From: Mycocentrospora acerina | Lineage: Eukaryota > Ascomycota > Dothideomycetes > Pleosporales | NCBI GenBank assembly: GCA_022701365.1 | Contig: JAKUHH010000033.1 | Location: forward strand, 48,921-112,920 | Length of the DNA: 64,000 nt | Reading direction: 5' to 3' | In this document: positions 1 through 11,000 of the stretch, one piece after another | Layout of the letters: every line of letters begins with the position of its first letter | Position numbering within the stretch: the stretch's first letter is position 1 | Position numbers and translations under genes: made by a program | The notes under the pieces: generated by a model | Told to the model about the DNA's origin: nothing | The model's database searches: none | Seen by the model: the letters and a program-made list of their open reading frames with translations, nothing else

Positions 1-678
1 GGACCTGTCGATTTCTTAGTCCGCATGCCAATCTCGGCTACACCTCTTAAGGCTGCAATCATGAAAGACGAAGGTCCTGTTACCGACGAGCACCCGCTTT
101 TGAATGGACCCCGAACACATCTAGAAATGCTCATGCTTTACGCTGCATATGGAGCCGAGGCACAGGGTCTACAAATTCCACTGGATGGCGGCTCAGTGAT
201 GACTTTCCTCATGGGATGCCTGCCAACTTCACGAGGAACGGTTACGTTGAAATCAAATGATTCAGCGGATGCGCCCATCATTGACCCTAACTACTTTACC
301 ACAGAAACAGATCGCCATGTTCTACGCGAAGGCTTCAAAATGCAAACACGGCTCATGTTTGAGACGCCAGAAGGCAAGGAACTCATAGAGAGCGAGCACA
401 CCCCTCCGGAGATGCCTGTTGTTGGGATGGATGCTACAGATGAGCAAATTGATGCGAGGATAAAGATGGGTGGGAGCACTGTGTTTCACCCCGCTGGGAC
501 CGCAGCAATGGGGAAAGTTGTCGATACGTCATTGCGAGTATACGGAACGAATAACCTACGTGTCGTAGACGCAAGTGTGATCCCACAACCGCTTGCATCG
601 CACTATCAGGTTGCTGTGTTTGCCCTCGCTGAGCAGGCAGTTGACATTATTGTTGAAGAATGCTTCCAAAACCGTTGA
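1..678 (+). CDS. GMC oxidoreductase, C-terminal part (cut by window edge)
   Basis: The reading frame is open from base 1 and ends at TGA 676-678, so the N-terminal FAD-binding part lies outside the window. The visible 225 residues match the C-terminal substrate domain of GMC (glucose-methanol-choline) flavin oxidoreductases. The conserved tail is clear: an FHPAGTAAMG segment with the first active-site His, then LRVYGTNNLRVVDASVIP, then SHYQVAVFALAEQAVDII, which holds the second active-site His position. Family members oxidise alcohols or sugars with FAD, and many fungal ones are secreted or sit in secondary-metabolite clusters. The usual GTC.MG motif is GTAAMG here, a tolerable variation. No intron is seen in this part. 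The substrate cannot be told. The lipase gene 1 kb downstream lies on the same strand. Confidence 0.9.
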   Translation, partial: GPVDFLVRMPISATPLKAAIMKDEGPVTDEHPLLNGPRTHLEMLMLYAAYGAEAQGLQIPLDGGSVMTFLMGCLPTSRGTVTLKSNDSADAPIIDPNYFTTETDRHVLREGFKMQTRLMFETPEGKELIESEHTPPEMPVVGMDATDEQIDARIKMGGSTVFHPAGTAAMGKVVDTSLRVYGTNNLRVVDASVIPQPLASHYQVAVFALAEQAVDIIVEECFQNR

Positions 679-1656
679 TGTTGGATGTGATTGTTCCAAG
701 AACAACTAGCCTGACTTGACCTAAATTTACCTTTGATCCTAGAATTGATAATCATTCACCATCTTATAGCCTTTTAACTATCAGTATCTTTTTCTGAGCC
801 TCCCTTGCCTAACCCCCCTCTTCTAACTCTCTAAAATTAAATGATAGGTTCACAACTGTTGATCGCTCTACTGATGAGAATCAACTGCTTTTCCCTCTGA
901 GCCACTGCATAGGTTATTGCCAAGTCTTCCATAGGTCAGATTTGCTGAATGAGTGACGTGTGCCAGATTCTTTCCAGCACTCAGTAAGAATCCTAGCATC
1001 GAGTGCGTTTTTCTGGTGGCTACTCTACTCATTCAGTAGACACTGCTGTTCGAAGCAGTCTTGATTGTGACCCTTGCAGGGGTAAAATATTGAACTTTGA
1101 GAGTAGTGATAGACAATTTAAAAAGGATAAAACAATTTGACAGGATCAAATTTAAGCAATCTATTTTGCATATAAATTCTTCAATTGAAGAACATTTGCG
1201 ATTCACTTGACCGTGCCAATCTCTGTATACGTAGTCGGCCGGCTCATTTGCGACAGGATCGCTAATGTAAATGCATCGACTGTATTGGTACATTTGGCGG
1301 GATAAATTATAGAACTAAATGAAAACAGGATGGAAAGACAATAACGACTCTGAAAGTGGGCGATGTTCAATTTGGACGGATTAGTCCCCCGAGGAATCCG
1401 AGGACCCCGTGGATTTTCCGGACCACAGCAATGTGGAATCGCTCAACATCGTCACCATCCATGACGACCCTCGTATGAGCATTTCTTTCAGCAAAGATCC
1501 AGACCTAGGAGTATTTCAAGGGATGTCATAGCTTTCGATGGTTAAATTATATAAAGGTAGTCTTCATTGCTGAAGTACATCAATCCAGCATTCTGCCTGC
1601 CAACAAACAAGTACTACTTCCTTTCCTCTCGCAAGATTTTTCCGAAAAGCCAAAAT
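679..1656. other. Intergenic, lipase upstream region
   Basis: No gene is recognised. A TATA-like run (ATTATATAAAGG) at about 1545-1557 lies roughly 100 bases before the lipase ATG and may be its core promoter. The short open frames here look like chance. Confidence 0.5.
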
Positions 1657-3090
1657 ATGGATTTCAAAACTGTTTCTGCGCTCTTCATGCTTTCATGTGT
1701 CTCTCCAGCCTTCGCAATCATTGGCCAGGCGGCGAATTTCAACGTCTCAGCGTCGATTGCGGAAGCATACGGTTGTGGACCCAAATGCTATCAGATTCTC
1801 GCGGAAACAAACAAAGCCGATTTAGCGACCGTTGGCACTGATTTCGACTTCTCATTCTACGAGACAGCTGCCAACTTCTCCACTTCGAAGCCTGGTGATT
1901 TGTTAAAGTTGGAAGCTGTCAATCCTTCAACCCTCGATGTCGACTCTGGCCTCACTGTGTATCGTTTCCAGTACACGTCCCAAGACAGCAACGGTAGTCT
2001 TGTGCCCGCCACAGGTTTTGTTGCTTTCCCGTATGCACCGCCTTCTTGGTCCAAAAAGTTATTTCCCCTCCTTGCGTACGCGCACGGCACGATTGGAGTG
2101 TATCGGGGGTGTGCACCATCGACCAGTCCTAGCCTGTTTGACTACAAAAGCTGGAGTCTCATTGCAGAACGTGGCTACGCAGTTGTAGCCACTGATTACG
2201 CCGGCTTAGGAAACAATTATACCAACCACAAGTATTGTTCCTTTGATGCTCATGCCAACGACGTGTTCTACTCTGTCATAGCTGCGAAGAAAGCGTTTGG
2301 TAACAAACTCACCCAAGACTGGATCAGTGCTGGGCATTCGCAGGGTGGAGCAACCGTTTGGAAACTAGCGGAGCAGGTCCAGCAGCTTGTCGTCTCAAAC
2401 CAACAGCGGGTGTCGGGAAAATATTTAGGATCAGTTGCACTCTCGCCAGCACCTCACGTCCGAGATGTTGTTTATTGGTCGATTATCAACGCCATTCCGC
2501 AGAAGGATTTTCATCGGTATTTAACGACGGCTGAGCTACCTTCAGTTGCAGTTGCGCTAAGAAGTGTTTATCCGGCTTTCAACATATCTACCATCCTTGC
2601 AGACCCTATGAGAAAGCGACTGGAGCTTGCAGATCGGGCTCAGATGTGTACAACTGCCATGATGGGGTTGACTGCAGATCTTTCAGCTGAAGAAATTGTT
2701 AGCCCTGTACTTTTCGACGACGCGCACAAAGGAACTTCTAATAACTTGTTCACAAAGTGGCAAAATGCGACTCAAGTTGTGGCTGGTGGGCGTATCACTA
2801 CGCCATTGCTCGTAGTGCAGGGGATGGCTGATACTTCTGTCGTACCAGACGTCACGATAGCAGCTTACGAGAAAGCTTGCAGTAAGCCAGGTTATGAAGT
2901 GCATTTGAGTCTTTACAACGGTCAAGATCACTCAGCTACTGTTGTAGCAACAGCACCGGAATGGCTGGATTGGATTCAGGATCGATTTTCTGGTGTAAAG
3001 ACATCGGGTGTCTGTTCAAAGGTGACCAGAGTTCCGTTTGATGCAAAGCATGTAAAAGAGGATCGAGAGGTGGATTTCAGCCAGGTATAA
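1657..3090 (+). CDS. Secreted lipase, LIP family (alpha/beta hydrolase)
   Basis: Intronless 477-residue protein. I start it at ATG 1657, because the frame extends upstream only through a non-ATG codon and the protein from 1657 begins with a typical signal peptide (hydrophobic core about residues 5-21, small residues near AFA). The catalytic triad of the secretory lipase family (PF03583, as in Candida LIP and CAL-A lipases) can be read: nucleophile Ser228 in GHSQGG, Asp392 in GMADTSVVP and His425 in NGQDHSAT. The upstream YAHGTIG motif fits the oxyanion region. Four Cys in the N-terminal half and several N-x-S/T sites fit an extracellular enzyme. Expected role: hydrolysis of extracellular triglycerides or esters. 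Length is normal and no lesion is seen. It lies between the GMC gene and a Zn2Cys6 factor, so joint regulation is possible but unproven. Confidence 0.92.
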   Translation: MDFKTVSALFMLSCVSPAFAIIGQAANFNVSASIAEAYGCGPKCYQILAETNKADLATVGTDFDFSFYETAANFSTSKPGDLLKLEAVNPSTLDVDSGLTVYRFQYTSQDSNGSLVPATGFVAFPYAPPSWSKKLFPLLAYAHGTIGVYRGCAPSTSPSLFDYKSWSLIAERGYAVVATDYAGLGNNYTNHKYCSFDAHANDVFYSVIAAKKAFGNKLTQDWISAGHSQGGATVWKLAEQVQQLVVSNQQRVSGKYLGSVALSPAPHVRDVVYWSIINAIPQKDFHRYLTTAELPSVAVALRSVYPAFNISTILADPMRKRLELADRAQMCTTAMMGLTADLSAEEIVSPVLFDDAHKGTSNNLFTKWQNATQVVAGGRITTPLLVVQGMADTSVVPDVTIAAYEKACSKPGYEVHLSLYNGQDHSATVVATAPEWLDWIQDRFSGVKTSGVCSKVTRVPFDAKHVKEDREVDFSQV

Positions 3091-3982
3091 GCCAGAGATA
3101 GTTTCAACTGAGAATGCGAATTCCGCCAATAGATTGCTTGTCTAGATACATGTTGCTACTAAATATACTTGATCTTCAGGCAAAACCCGTAGAGTGTACA
3201 GCTAGACTTAGTCTCAACAAATATCTTTCCCCAAAAGTTTTGCCGTACCAAAATACATTTGCTTATGTTTTGTTTGCTTAGGAATGTTTTGCACTTGGCA
3301 TTTAGAATGTGTACAATCATATGAACAGCGGATTGGATTCCGTACTATGATCCTTTCAGCAGTCAAATTTTGAGGTCATTGTGGATACTACCCGAACACC
3401 TTTTGTCAGTTTATTAACGAGCCAAACGTTTGCATTCAACAGTAAATCTTGACGTGCCTTTGCACTGCAGGAGAACTATCTTTACGGAAGTTTGCCTTAG
3501 CCGTTTGTAAATGCTGAATCATACGAAATTACAGTATGATCATGCTTTCTAGCAGTAGAACATCAGCACTTAGGAAAAACTGTGCAGCATTTTCGTACGG
3601 CTCATGCTTTCGCAGAAATGGTGGATCTTTATTGTTACTTTCCAGTCATTGCCCCGACAAGTGCGGTTGACATCAGTATTTTTTTTCCTCAATGGCAACG
3701 TCCAATCGAACAAATTGCTTTCAATAACTATAGGTTTGACGAACAAGCGAACCATTCTTAGACAATCCATCAATAGCGGCTTGCATTCACCGCCTGAAAC
3801 CACCGAGTCATAGACTTTGCTTAATGTGGTAAGAATAGGGTACTGCTAGTATCCACAACGTTGGTGTGGCGCCGGCCTCCGCGCATTCCGATAAATAAAG
3901 GCAAAGGATCATCCCCAGTTCCACCCCACTCCTGCAACTGACACGATTCAAGATTATTTTTACACAAAAAAATTATCACCCA
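3091..3982. other. Intergenic, no gene seen
   Basis: About 0.9 kb between the lipase stop and the transcription-factor ATG. Short frames on both strands have no recognisable content. No tRNA or repeat was noticed. Confidence 0.5.
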
Positions 3983-6412
3983 ATGACAGAATCCCAAAGG
4001 AGTCAAGAGCGCGTCTCGTTCCTTTTACGTGCGGTACTTTGCCACTCTGAATACCACTCAATTAAAGTATTGTTTTAACTGTTCAGTAGTGCGAGAACTG
4101 TCGAATTCGAAAGGTACATGACAATTATCTATTAAGAAAATAGAGGAAAAAGATTAAATCATTTCCAGACCCGTTGCAGCAAGCAAATCCCTTGTACAAA
4201 CTGTCAGATTCTAGGTGTGCATTGCCAGCCGACCTCAAGGTCAACGGAGCAACGTCCCCGCATGATTGCACCCAACAACTAGTATGTTGTGTCAAATGAT
4301 GATTGCCTTGTAGGCTTTTTCTCACTAGTATAGCGAGAAACAGCTTGAGGTCATGCAAGAGCGACTTTGTGCAATCGAAAAAGACATCAAGACCCTACTG
4401 CACAACTCTCAAGTCCAGGATTGTGCTTTACCTGCACTGGTAGCTTCCACGACAGATCAAAGATCCTCAGGAAACCTGATTGCGTATGAAGGAGGGTCAT
4501 CATTTAGTAATGAAACCTTACAAGCGAGCAAGGCTGCTAGCAATGCTAGTGGTCCAGATCCAAACCCGACAATAATTTCCGCTTTGCTGTCACTGCAAGA
4601 TAACGTGACTACTCCCGATCCTTCTTATCAACTCTGCAACACAAATACAACGGAATACCTTAGTAAGCGAGAAGTGAGGCTGCTACCAGCTGCCCTTGTA
4701 ATTGCTCTTGTCAGGCAGGGGAAAGGTTGTGCATGTGCTCTCAGTTCATGACCTAAGCTAATAGTTTAAAGCAACCCCACCACTTTGCGCAGTTTCAAGT
4801 AGCTGGGTAGACTATTCTCAGATTGAGAAACTTTGTACGAAGATCTATTTTCCAGTAGAAGAAATTCCTTGTGGGTCAATGGCTCTGATGCACGGAGTAC
4901 TTTGCTACGTCATTCAGGAGTTTGCTCATTGCAATTCCTCTGGGTTTACTGGGTACAACCTCGAAGAGTGCGCAAAAATTTGTGATACGAACTTTAAAAA
5001 GTGTTTAGAAAGCTACGAAAGTCTAGTCATACCAACGCTTGAGAACATCCAAGCTCTCTCTCTTGCAGTAGGTATCTTTCTCTTGCACCAGTAAGAAACC
5101 CGTGCTAATATCATTGTGGGCGTCAAGAGCCCAGGAGGACTCCAAACTTTCTCTGTGTTGGACCTATATTTCAATAGCGCAGACCATGTGCCAGACGTTA
5201 GGTTATCACAGAGAGTCCAGTTATCAAAACGACACACCAGAAGTTGCGCAGACTAAGCGTCATGCGTACTACAGTCTCTATGTGATTGACAAGAACCTTT
5301 CGCTTGTCCTAGGGCGAGCATCAAATTTCAAAGATAATGACATCGACGCCGAACCATTTGCACTTTCCGCAGACCCTAAGCAGCGGCCCTGGGATTCCTA
5401 TAACCATACCAGTATTCGGTTTGCAAGAGTACAAGGTGCTGTTTTTGACAAACTTTACTCGACAAATGCGTCGAAACTTTCTCAACGAGAGCGATCCGAC
5501 TGTGTCCAGGAACTCTCTACAAGAATAGCCAGCTTACGAGAAGAACTCCAAACGGTAATTTTGATCCAATCTTTACTTTGAGTTCAAAGTTTAACCAACC
5601 AATAGATCGACTCATCGTGCGCTTACTATCCCGATGTCTTAAAAATGGCTGTAGAAAGTGCTGACTTCATTTCGCATGCCGTCTTGACTGTTGTTTTTAG
5701 AGCAGAGACAGTCTTTTCTAACATTGTTGAAATATCACCTCGCTGTTATGGCGCTGCGAAAAGAAGTCTGGAAACCCACTTGAAATGCTTTGCCAGTCTT
5801 GAATCGCGTAGTTTCTACCAACAGATAACCTACGTCAGAAAGTAAGTTTTGATCGATGTATTTGCTCCTGTTTGGTTGCGAACACTGGCTAAATCTTTGC
5901 GACATAGTACTCTGCAATACCCATCCTTCACGCCGTATGTTATTGTTTTCACTCACGCCATAGCCACAAGAGACAGCGGCGATCTTGCACTTCTCCAAGA
6001 CACTGTAAAATCGCTGGCCCTGCTACAAGACTGCTCTTCAGGCTCCTACCGCCTCTATCAAGTGTGTAAATCATTTCTTGACACTGCAGAAGCGCTCATG
6101 GGTTCCCAAAAGAGCTTTGATGGACTTGAGCAAAACGAAGACGGCTCGTTGGTCTTCACAGCTAGCTCCACCACATTCGGGTCAAACCAGTCAACAGTTA
6201 TAGCGGGAGTGCCTACTGCTTTCGGCGATCTTCCAGATATAAGCAACTCTGCGGCTTCAAACTTTTTTGTATTTGGAAGTGAAGATAACTCAGAACTGGA
6301 TACGCTCAATTTTTGGACCAGCTGGTTAGGATCAACTGGGTCGGTTACGGATGCGCTACAGTTAGATTTCACAAACTCAGATACAAGAGAGTTTTCAAAT
6401 GGAGAGTTTTGA
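3983..6412 (+). CDS. Zn2Cys6 fungal transcription factor (eight exons)
   Basis: Spliced model: 3983-4033, 4090-4113, 4169-4281, 4334-4725, 4772-5090, 5128-5554, 5606-5841, 5908-6412; 2067 nt, 688 residues, all phases consistent. The zinc cluster is spread over three exons, one of only 24 nt: C18, C21, C28, C34, C37, C44 (CENCRIRK, then TRCSKQIPC, then TNCQILGVHC). A coiled-coil linker follows (EKQLEVMQERLCAIEKDIK), then the fungal-specific regulatory domain: KIYFPVEEIP, MALMHGVLCYVIQEFAH, LENIQALSLA, EDSKLSLCWTYIS and CQTLGYHRE. The protein is nuclear and DNA-binding by family. The least certain junctions are the 46-nt intron 4726-4771 (weak GTTGTG donor) and the 37-nt intron 5091-5127. The neighbouring lipase and GMC genes are possible targets, but no site evidence was found. 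Confidence 0.85.
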
Positions 6413-7133
6413 AAAAATATATTAAAGAAGGAACCTGAGGGTATGCATGGAAGACAAGTCTTGAATATCGTAAAGTCTTTTAAAAGTAGACTGCTTTTGC
6501 TTTTGCTTTCCATCTTTGTCCTGAAGCAAGTGGTTCGGGCCCATTGGTCTGCTCTAATAGACTACCAGAGCTAAACTTACAATTGCCTACTGATTCTCCT
6601 CGATTCCATGAGCATTTTGGAGATGAAACATGTCGCTTCTGTATCCTGAGGAAAAAAAGATCTTTCTTTCTTTACGAGATGGCAATTCAATTGTTGGCCC
6701 AGGTATTACGTTTCACGAATGTACGATATTGAACATTGCTAATTAAATTAACTTTAACGACGAGCCGAGACAGTTCTGCAACACTTTATGTCGAGGGATT
6801 ATACTATAAATTCCACCCGAGTACTCAACAATTCTAGATATGATGCGGACCTGAATAATGAGAGCCAGTGACCTTTGCCAAATTGTACTAAAAAATGCGA
6901 ATTATTTCTTACAGTTATGAGTGTAGGCGCCGAGTGCTCCATGTAGAGCAATGTCTGGGTCTGTTTTCATGACCTACTGGCAAAGTTTTGTTGAATACCT
7001 TTGTGCAGATGCAATGCGAAGACGGAAAATACGCAAATGAAAAACTATTGAGCACCAAGACTGCCTATGAAAATATGTAACCCTAGTTGTAATCATTAAC
7101 ATATATTGTTAGCAGCTTCTTGGTTCGGAACAC
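6413..7133. other. Intergenic, no gene seen
   Basis: Sequence of ordinary composition downstream of the transcription factor. No frame with recognisable protein content. Confidence 0.45.
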
Positions 7134-7229
7134 ATGCTTCGTAGAAATGTGCTTGGGTTAGCTCTAGTATGTGCCGCTGTGGCGGCGCCGCAAAGTTGTA
7201 TAATGAGAACAATTTCTGAGGATGGTTAG
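7134..7229 (+). CDS. 31-codon ORF resembling a signal peptide
   Basis: The ORF starts MLRRNVLGLALVCAAVAAPQ, the textbook layout of a secretory signal peptide: two Arg, a hydrophobic core and a small-residue cleavage region. It continues SCIMRTISEDG before TAG 7227-7229. It could be a very short secreted peptide gene, the first exon of a gene whose remainder is lost in the AT-rich DNA that begins about 450 bases on, or chance. No clear downstream exon or good donor was found. Confidence 0.25.
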   Translation: MLRRNVLGLALVCAAVAAPQSCIMRTISEDG

Positions 7230-7684
7230 ATCTGTTGCGCTTTTTTCACAAAATAGAGCTCATGTGATGTTGGGTCCTAAAAATAATTGACCAAATCTTT
7301 ATGCACTTACAACTCCAAGCTTACCTGTTATGGTGTAATTACGCACTCTCCGACCTATCACTATATACACGAACTTGTTAAGCGATACAGGAACAATCTG
7401 GCTAATTATTTCTCGCAACAACTATCAGTTTTTGCGAAATTCCTCTACGCAATTAGCACGAACCATCCGAACCACAGCCTCAGGAAGATTCGTAAAACAT
7501 TTGCGACAGTCTGAAGTAAATTATCCATCACTTTTGTACTGCAACAAAATTTGCAGTTCATACAAGCTTGCTCAAAACTAGAAAGAGATGTTTATGATAA
7601 GAGTTCAGAGAATGTGTTCGCTCCTTTATTTATAATTAAAGACAAATGTTCTATTAAATTGTATTTAGTTTTTTTAATTATATT
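7230..7684. other. Transition into AT-rich DNA
   Basis: No gene recognised. Composition shifts sharply to AT-rich at about 7620. Confidence 0.45.
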
Positions 7685-8236
7685 TTATTAATATATCTAA
7701 CTAGATAGACTAAATTTAAGAATACCTTTGTAGATGTTAGTCTATAAGTTGCTGCTTTTCCTCCTAAGCTAAGCACTATATTCTAGAGCTTTAGAAGCTT
7801 AGTAGTTCTCTTACTATATAACTTACTAAGATTTGGTATTTTAGAATAGTTATTTATTATTATTGTACAATTTTAGGTAAAGGCTCTTTAATTAAGTAGC
7901 TACCTAGCTAGCACTATTTGCACAATTAACGAGTACTTAAGAAATACTAATTATCCTTCTTTATAATTAAAGATAGCAGCTTTTATGAGACTGCTTAATT
8001 TTTTCTGCACTTTATTTTTTCTTTAATTAAAAGCATTAATTAGACAAGAGTAGGTGCTTAAGTATTTACAATATATTATAGCTACTAAAATATACAGAAT
8101 TTCATTCTTACATAAAGTTCTAGAAAATTCTTTTAAAACGCTGTTTATAAGCTTAAGTTAATAATTTGCTGCTATAAGTTACTTAAAATAATTGCACATA
8201 TTTAGCTTTGAAAGTAAACGTATGTTACTTTTAGTA

Positions 8237-8305
8237 ACCTAGTTTTCAAGCGAGTGAGCTGTACAAGCAAGTAAGCTACCCTACTAACTTTAGGCACCTC
8301 TATAT
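8237..8305. repeat. Left terminal inverted repeat of the Fot1-like element
   Basis: About 69 bp, inverted partner of 10015-10082; abuts the TA target duplication at 8235-8236. Confidence 0.75.
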
Positions 8306-10014
8306 GCATATGTCTTAATAATTTAATAATATAATATATACAAAATTATAGACTAGCTTAATTAGTACTCTAGGCATCATTTTTGCATATATATAAGTTA
8401 TAACTAGTCTCTCTACACCTTATGCAGCGCGCAAGAGCTTAGTAGCTGCAGCTAGATTACTCTCCTCTTTAACACTATTTATAAGAAATTTAATAATTAG
8501 CTTCTTATTAAGTAAGTAGATCTTTTTTTGCTCTTTTTATTAACACTCTTTGCTTATATATATGCTTTTTTTATACTGTTTATGCACTAACTTTGCCTTA
8601 TTAGCTCTCTTAAGGCAGGCAATCTAATTATATATTAGCTTAGCAGAGAGTATTATTATTCTAGCTGTCTTCTTTAGCTAATAAATTACCTTAATAATTT
8701 TAACTTATAAAAAATCTTTTATTGCTTAATATAATTATATATAATGTTAATTAAGCTTTAAACTTTTAAATATTACTTAGTATATAAGCTTTTTAAAGAG
8801 CCTCTATAGGAGCAGCTAGTAGAGTAGGTGTATAAAGCTATAATTTAAACATTAATAGAATAATATCTAGCTAGAGAGGCATAAGGCCTATACTTTAAAA
8901 AACTAAGCAGATATTTACTACTATAAATAAATAATTAATTACAGACTTAAAAGCTAGCAGGAACTTAAGCTTTATAATATAGTTACTATAGTAGCAGATT
9001 AAGAATTTAACTTTATAGCTATATATATACTCTAATAGTAAGAAGTAGCTAATATTAAGTTACTATAGTAGGTAAGATAAGTAAAGTAGTATATAAAGTA
9101 TATAAATATTATTCTCTTTATAAAGCTCTTAAAACTTTAGTAAGTTATAGTATTTATAGATATTAAAGATAAGCAGGCATTATTAACTAATAATATAACT
9201 CTTAATATAAGTATTAAAGTGCTTTAACTACTTAACTCTTATCTTATTAATTTTTAGCTTTTATTACTTACTGTAATTACTTAGTTATATAAGATATTTT
9301 TCTCTTTATATAAAGCAGATAAGTAATACTAGCTAGTAAAGATAAAGAATAGTAAAACTAACTAGCTACTAGTATTAATTATAGTAATTACTGTTACTTA
9401 CTAATAATTGCTTAGCCAAATAGCTTTTAGCTTACTTTTTCTCTCTAACTTTAATATAATAAGCTAAGTTATAATTTTGCTTTTAATATAGCTTACTTTA
9501 TTAAAGTTATAGTTATCTTTGTTATAGATACTGCACTTTGCCTTTATCTCTTTTATAAGCTTAAACTAGCTCTTAAATAGAGCTAGATTTTTATATAGAG
9601 CTAACTTCTTTTTTTTTACTTAATTAAAATATATTATAAGACTATCTACTTAAAAAAGTTACATAGCTAGTAGCTACTAACTTAACTAGCACTATAGATA
9701 GCTAGAAGCTTATTAGCTATATTCTATAAAGCTATATATATAGGCAAAAATCTATAATAGTTAAAGTTAAGTATATAGCTAATTATTACCTGCTCTTCTT
9801 AATAAGTAGGCTATTTTAAGTTAGGCTAGCAATTATATTAGGCAAGTCTACTAGTATTTTAGTAGTAGAGTGTTACATAAAAGACTTTAAATTTCTTTTT
9901 AGCACATTGCTTAGTTAAGAATTAATTTATATTTAAAGTTAATATAGTAAGATTTAAATTACCCTTATAATAAGCATGTAGAGATATAGTTTGTAGAGTT
10001 ATAATTAATTTAAG

Positions 10015-10082
10015 TGTAGAGGTGCGCAAAGTTAGTAGGGTAGCTTTCTTACTTATACAGCTTACTTGCTTAAAGACTACGT
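10015..10082. repeat. Right terminal inverted repeat of the Fot1-like element
   Basis: About 68 bp, inverted partner of 8237-8305; abuts the TA target duplication at 10083-10084. Confidence 0.75.
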
Positions 10083-10549
10083 TATTACTTTTAAGGCTTT
10101 TACTCTTCTCTGTTTCTTTAGCTTATTATTAGCTTATTTATTATTCTAATATTATTTTTTTTAGTTTTGTATTTAGATAGCTTTTAATAGTTTTAAATTA
10201 TCCTATTTTAATTTGCTTTGGTCTAGCCTTTTTAAGATTATTAGGAAAGTTAATTATTTCTTAATACTTTTAGAATTCAATTTACTTACAATTTCTGTTA
10301 TTTTTAAAATATACCAGTACTTGTACAGCCTAGTAATTAGATAGCTGATCTTTTATCTACTTTTTTTATATAGTAGTCAAAGCCTTTTTAGAGCTGCATA
10401 GAAATTAAAATAAATGTAAATTATTCTCATATAAGGCTCTTATCGTACTTTATTGCTTAATGTTTTAAGAATAGTAAATTGCTTAGGTTTTATCATTTCT
10501 AGGATTTGTCCTAGGTTGTAGCTTTTTTCCTGTAGGTTATAAGGCTTAG

Positions 10550-10833
10550 TGTGACGTTCAAATCATCACACCCTAGCTTACCCCTGAGATAGCCGAAACT
10601 TATCTAAAAGCCACCTGTTATATACCTACCCTAGATTGTAACTCTTAGGAAAGGAGGTATAAAAGAGTGCAGGCTATAGACCTTATAAAAGTATTTTTTC
10701 TGTATCCTTTTATACAAGACCTATTGGTGTAGAGAATAGTATCTTTAATTTACTAGTCCTAGCACTCCTAAATGCCTTGTTGTAGACATTTAGACCCTAT
10801 TCGGATCACTCTCTTCTTACATGCGTCGTTACA
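10550..10833 (+). repeat. Solo LTR of the 288-bp LTR family
   Basis: 284 bp starting TGTGACGTTC and ending GCGTCGTTACA. It is similar over its whole length to the LTRs at 33807, 40971 and 42205, sharing blocks such as TTTTTCTGTATCCTTTTATA, GTGTAGAGAATAGTATCTTT and ATTCGGATCACTCT. It is flanked by the 5-bp duplication CTTAG (10545-10549 and 10834-10838), and no internal region is present, so it is an LTR-LTR recombination product. It sits in LINE copy 1; the matching stretch of copy 2 near 63765 is empty. Confidence 0.88.
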
Positions 10834-10921
10834 CTTAGCAGGTCTATTTAATAATAGCCTGCTGCAGTCTCTTCTCCTTGTTTTAACCTGTCTGTGTATA
10901 GCAAGATAGGTTAAGCTAGCC

Positions 10922-10998
<77 letters not shown>
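10922..10998. repeat. TAG trinucleotide microsatellite
   Basis: About 25 tandem TAG units. The same run occurs at the same place in LINE copy 2 (63850-63867), so it belongs to the element and is not an independent locus. Confidence 0.9.
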
Positions 10999-11000
10999 CT

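Larger units (their letters stand above)
8237..10082. mobile_element. Fot1/pogo-like (Tc1-mariner) DNA transposon relic, 1846 bp
   Basis: The ends form long imperfect terminal inverted repeats (8237-8305 and 10015-10082). The left end starts ACCTAGTTTTCAAGC; the right end, reverse complemented, starts ACGTAGTCTTTAAGC. Both then share a near-identical block including GCTACCCTACTAACTTT and CACCTCTA. The element is flanked by TA on both sides (8235-8236 and 10083-10084), the target duplication of Tc1/mariner elements, and LINE copy 2 lacks it at the matching point. Length is close to that known for Fot1-like elements. The interior is heavily RIP-mutated with stops in every frame, so no transposase can be read and the orientation is unknown. 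Confidence 0.72.
7685..11000 (-). mobile_element. LINE-like retrotransposon relic, copy 1 (RIP-degraded, carries two insertions)
   Basis: This block aligns by eye, piece by piece, with the less mutated copy at 62624-63871. Shared landmarks include the left edge (ATTAATNTATCTAACTAG), the GTAGATGTTAGTCTATAA stretch, the TTAGCTT/GCTAGCTTATTTA segment near 10100-10150, and the TAG trinucleotide run. CpG is almost absent and CpA is scarce, as after RIP. Copy 2 encodes an RNase H-like domain on the minus strand, so copy 1 is assigned to the same LINE-type family. A T-rich tract at the left edge fits a poly(A) tail on the minus strand. Two insertions lengthen it: a TIR transposon (8237-10082) and a solo LTR (10550-10833). 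No intact reading frame remains. The right edge is uncertain; related low-complexity DNA continues to about 11.5 kb. Confidence 0.7.
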
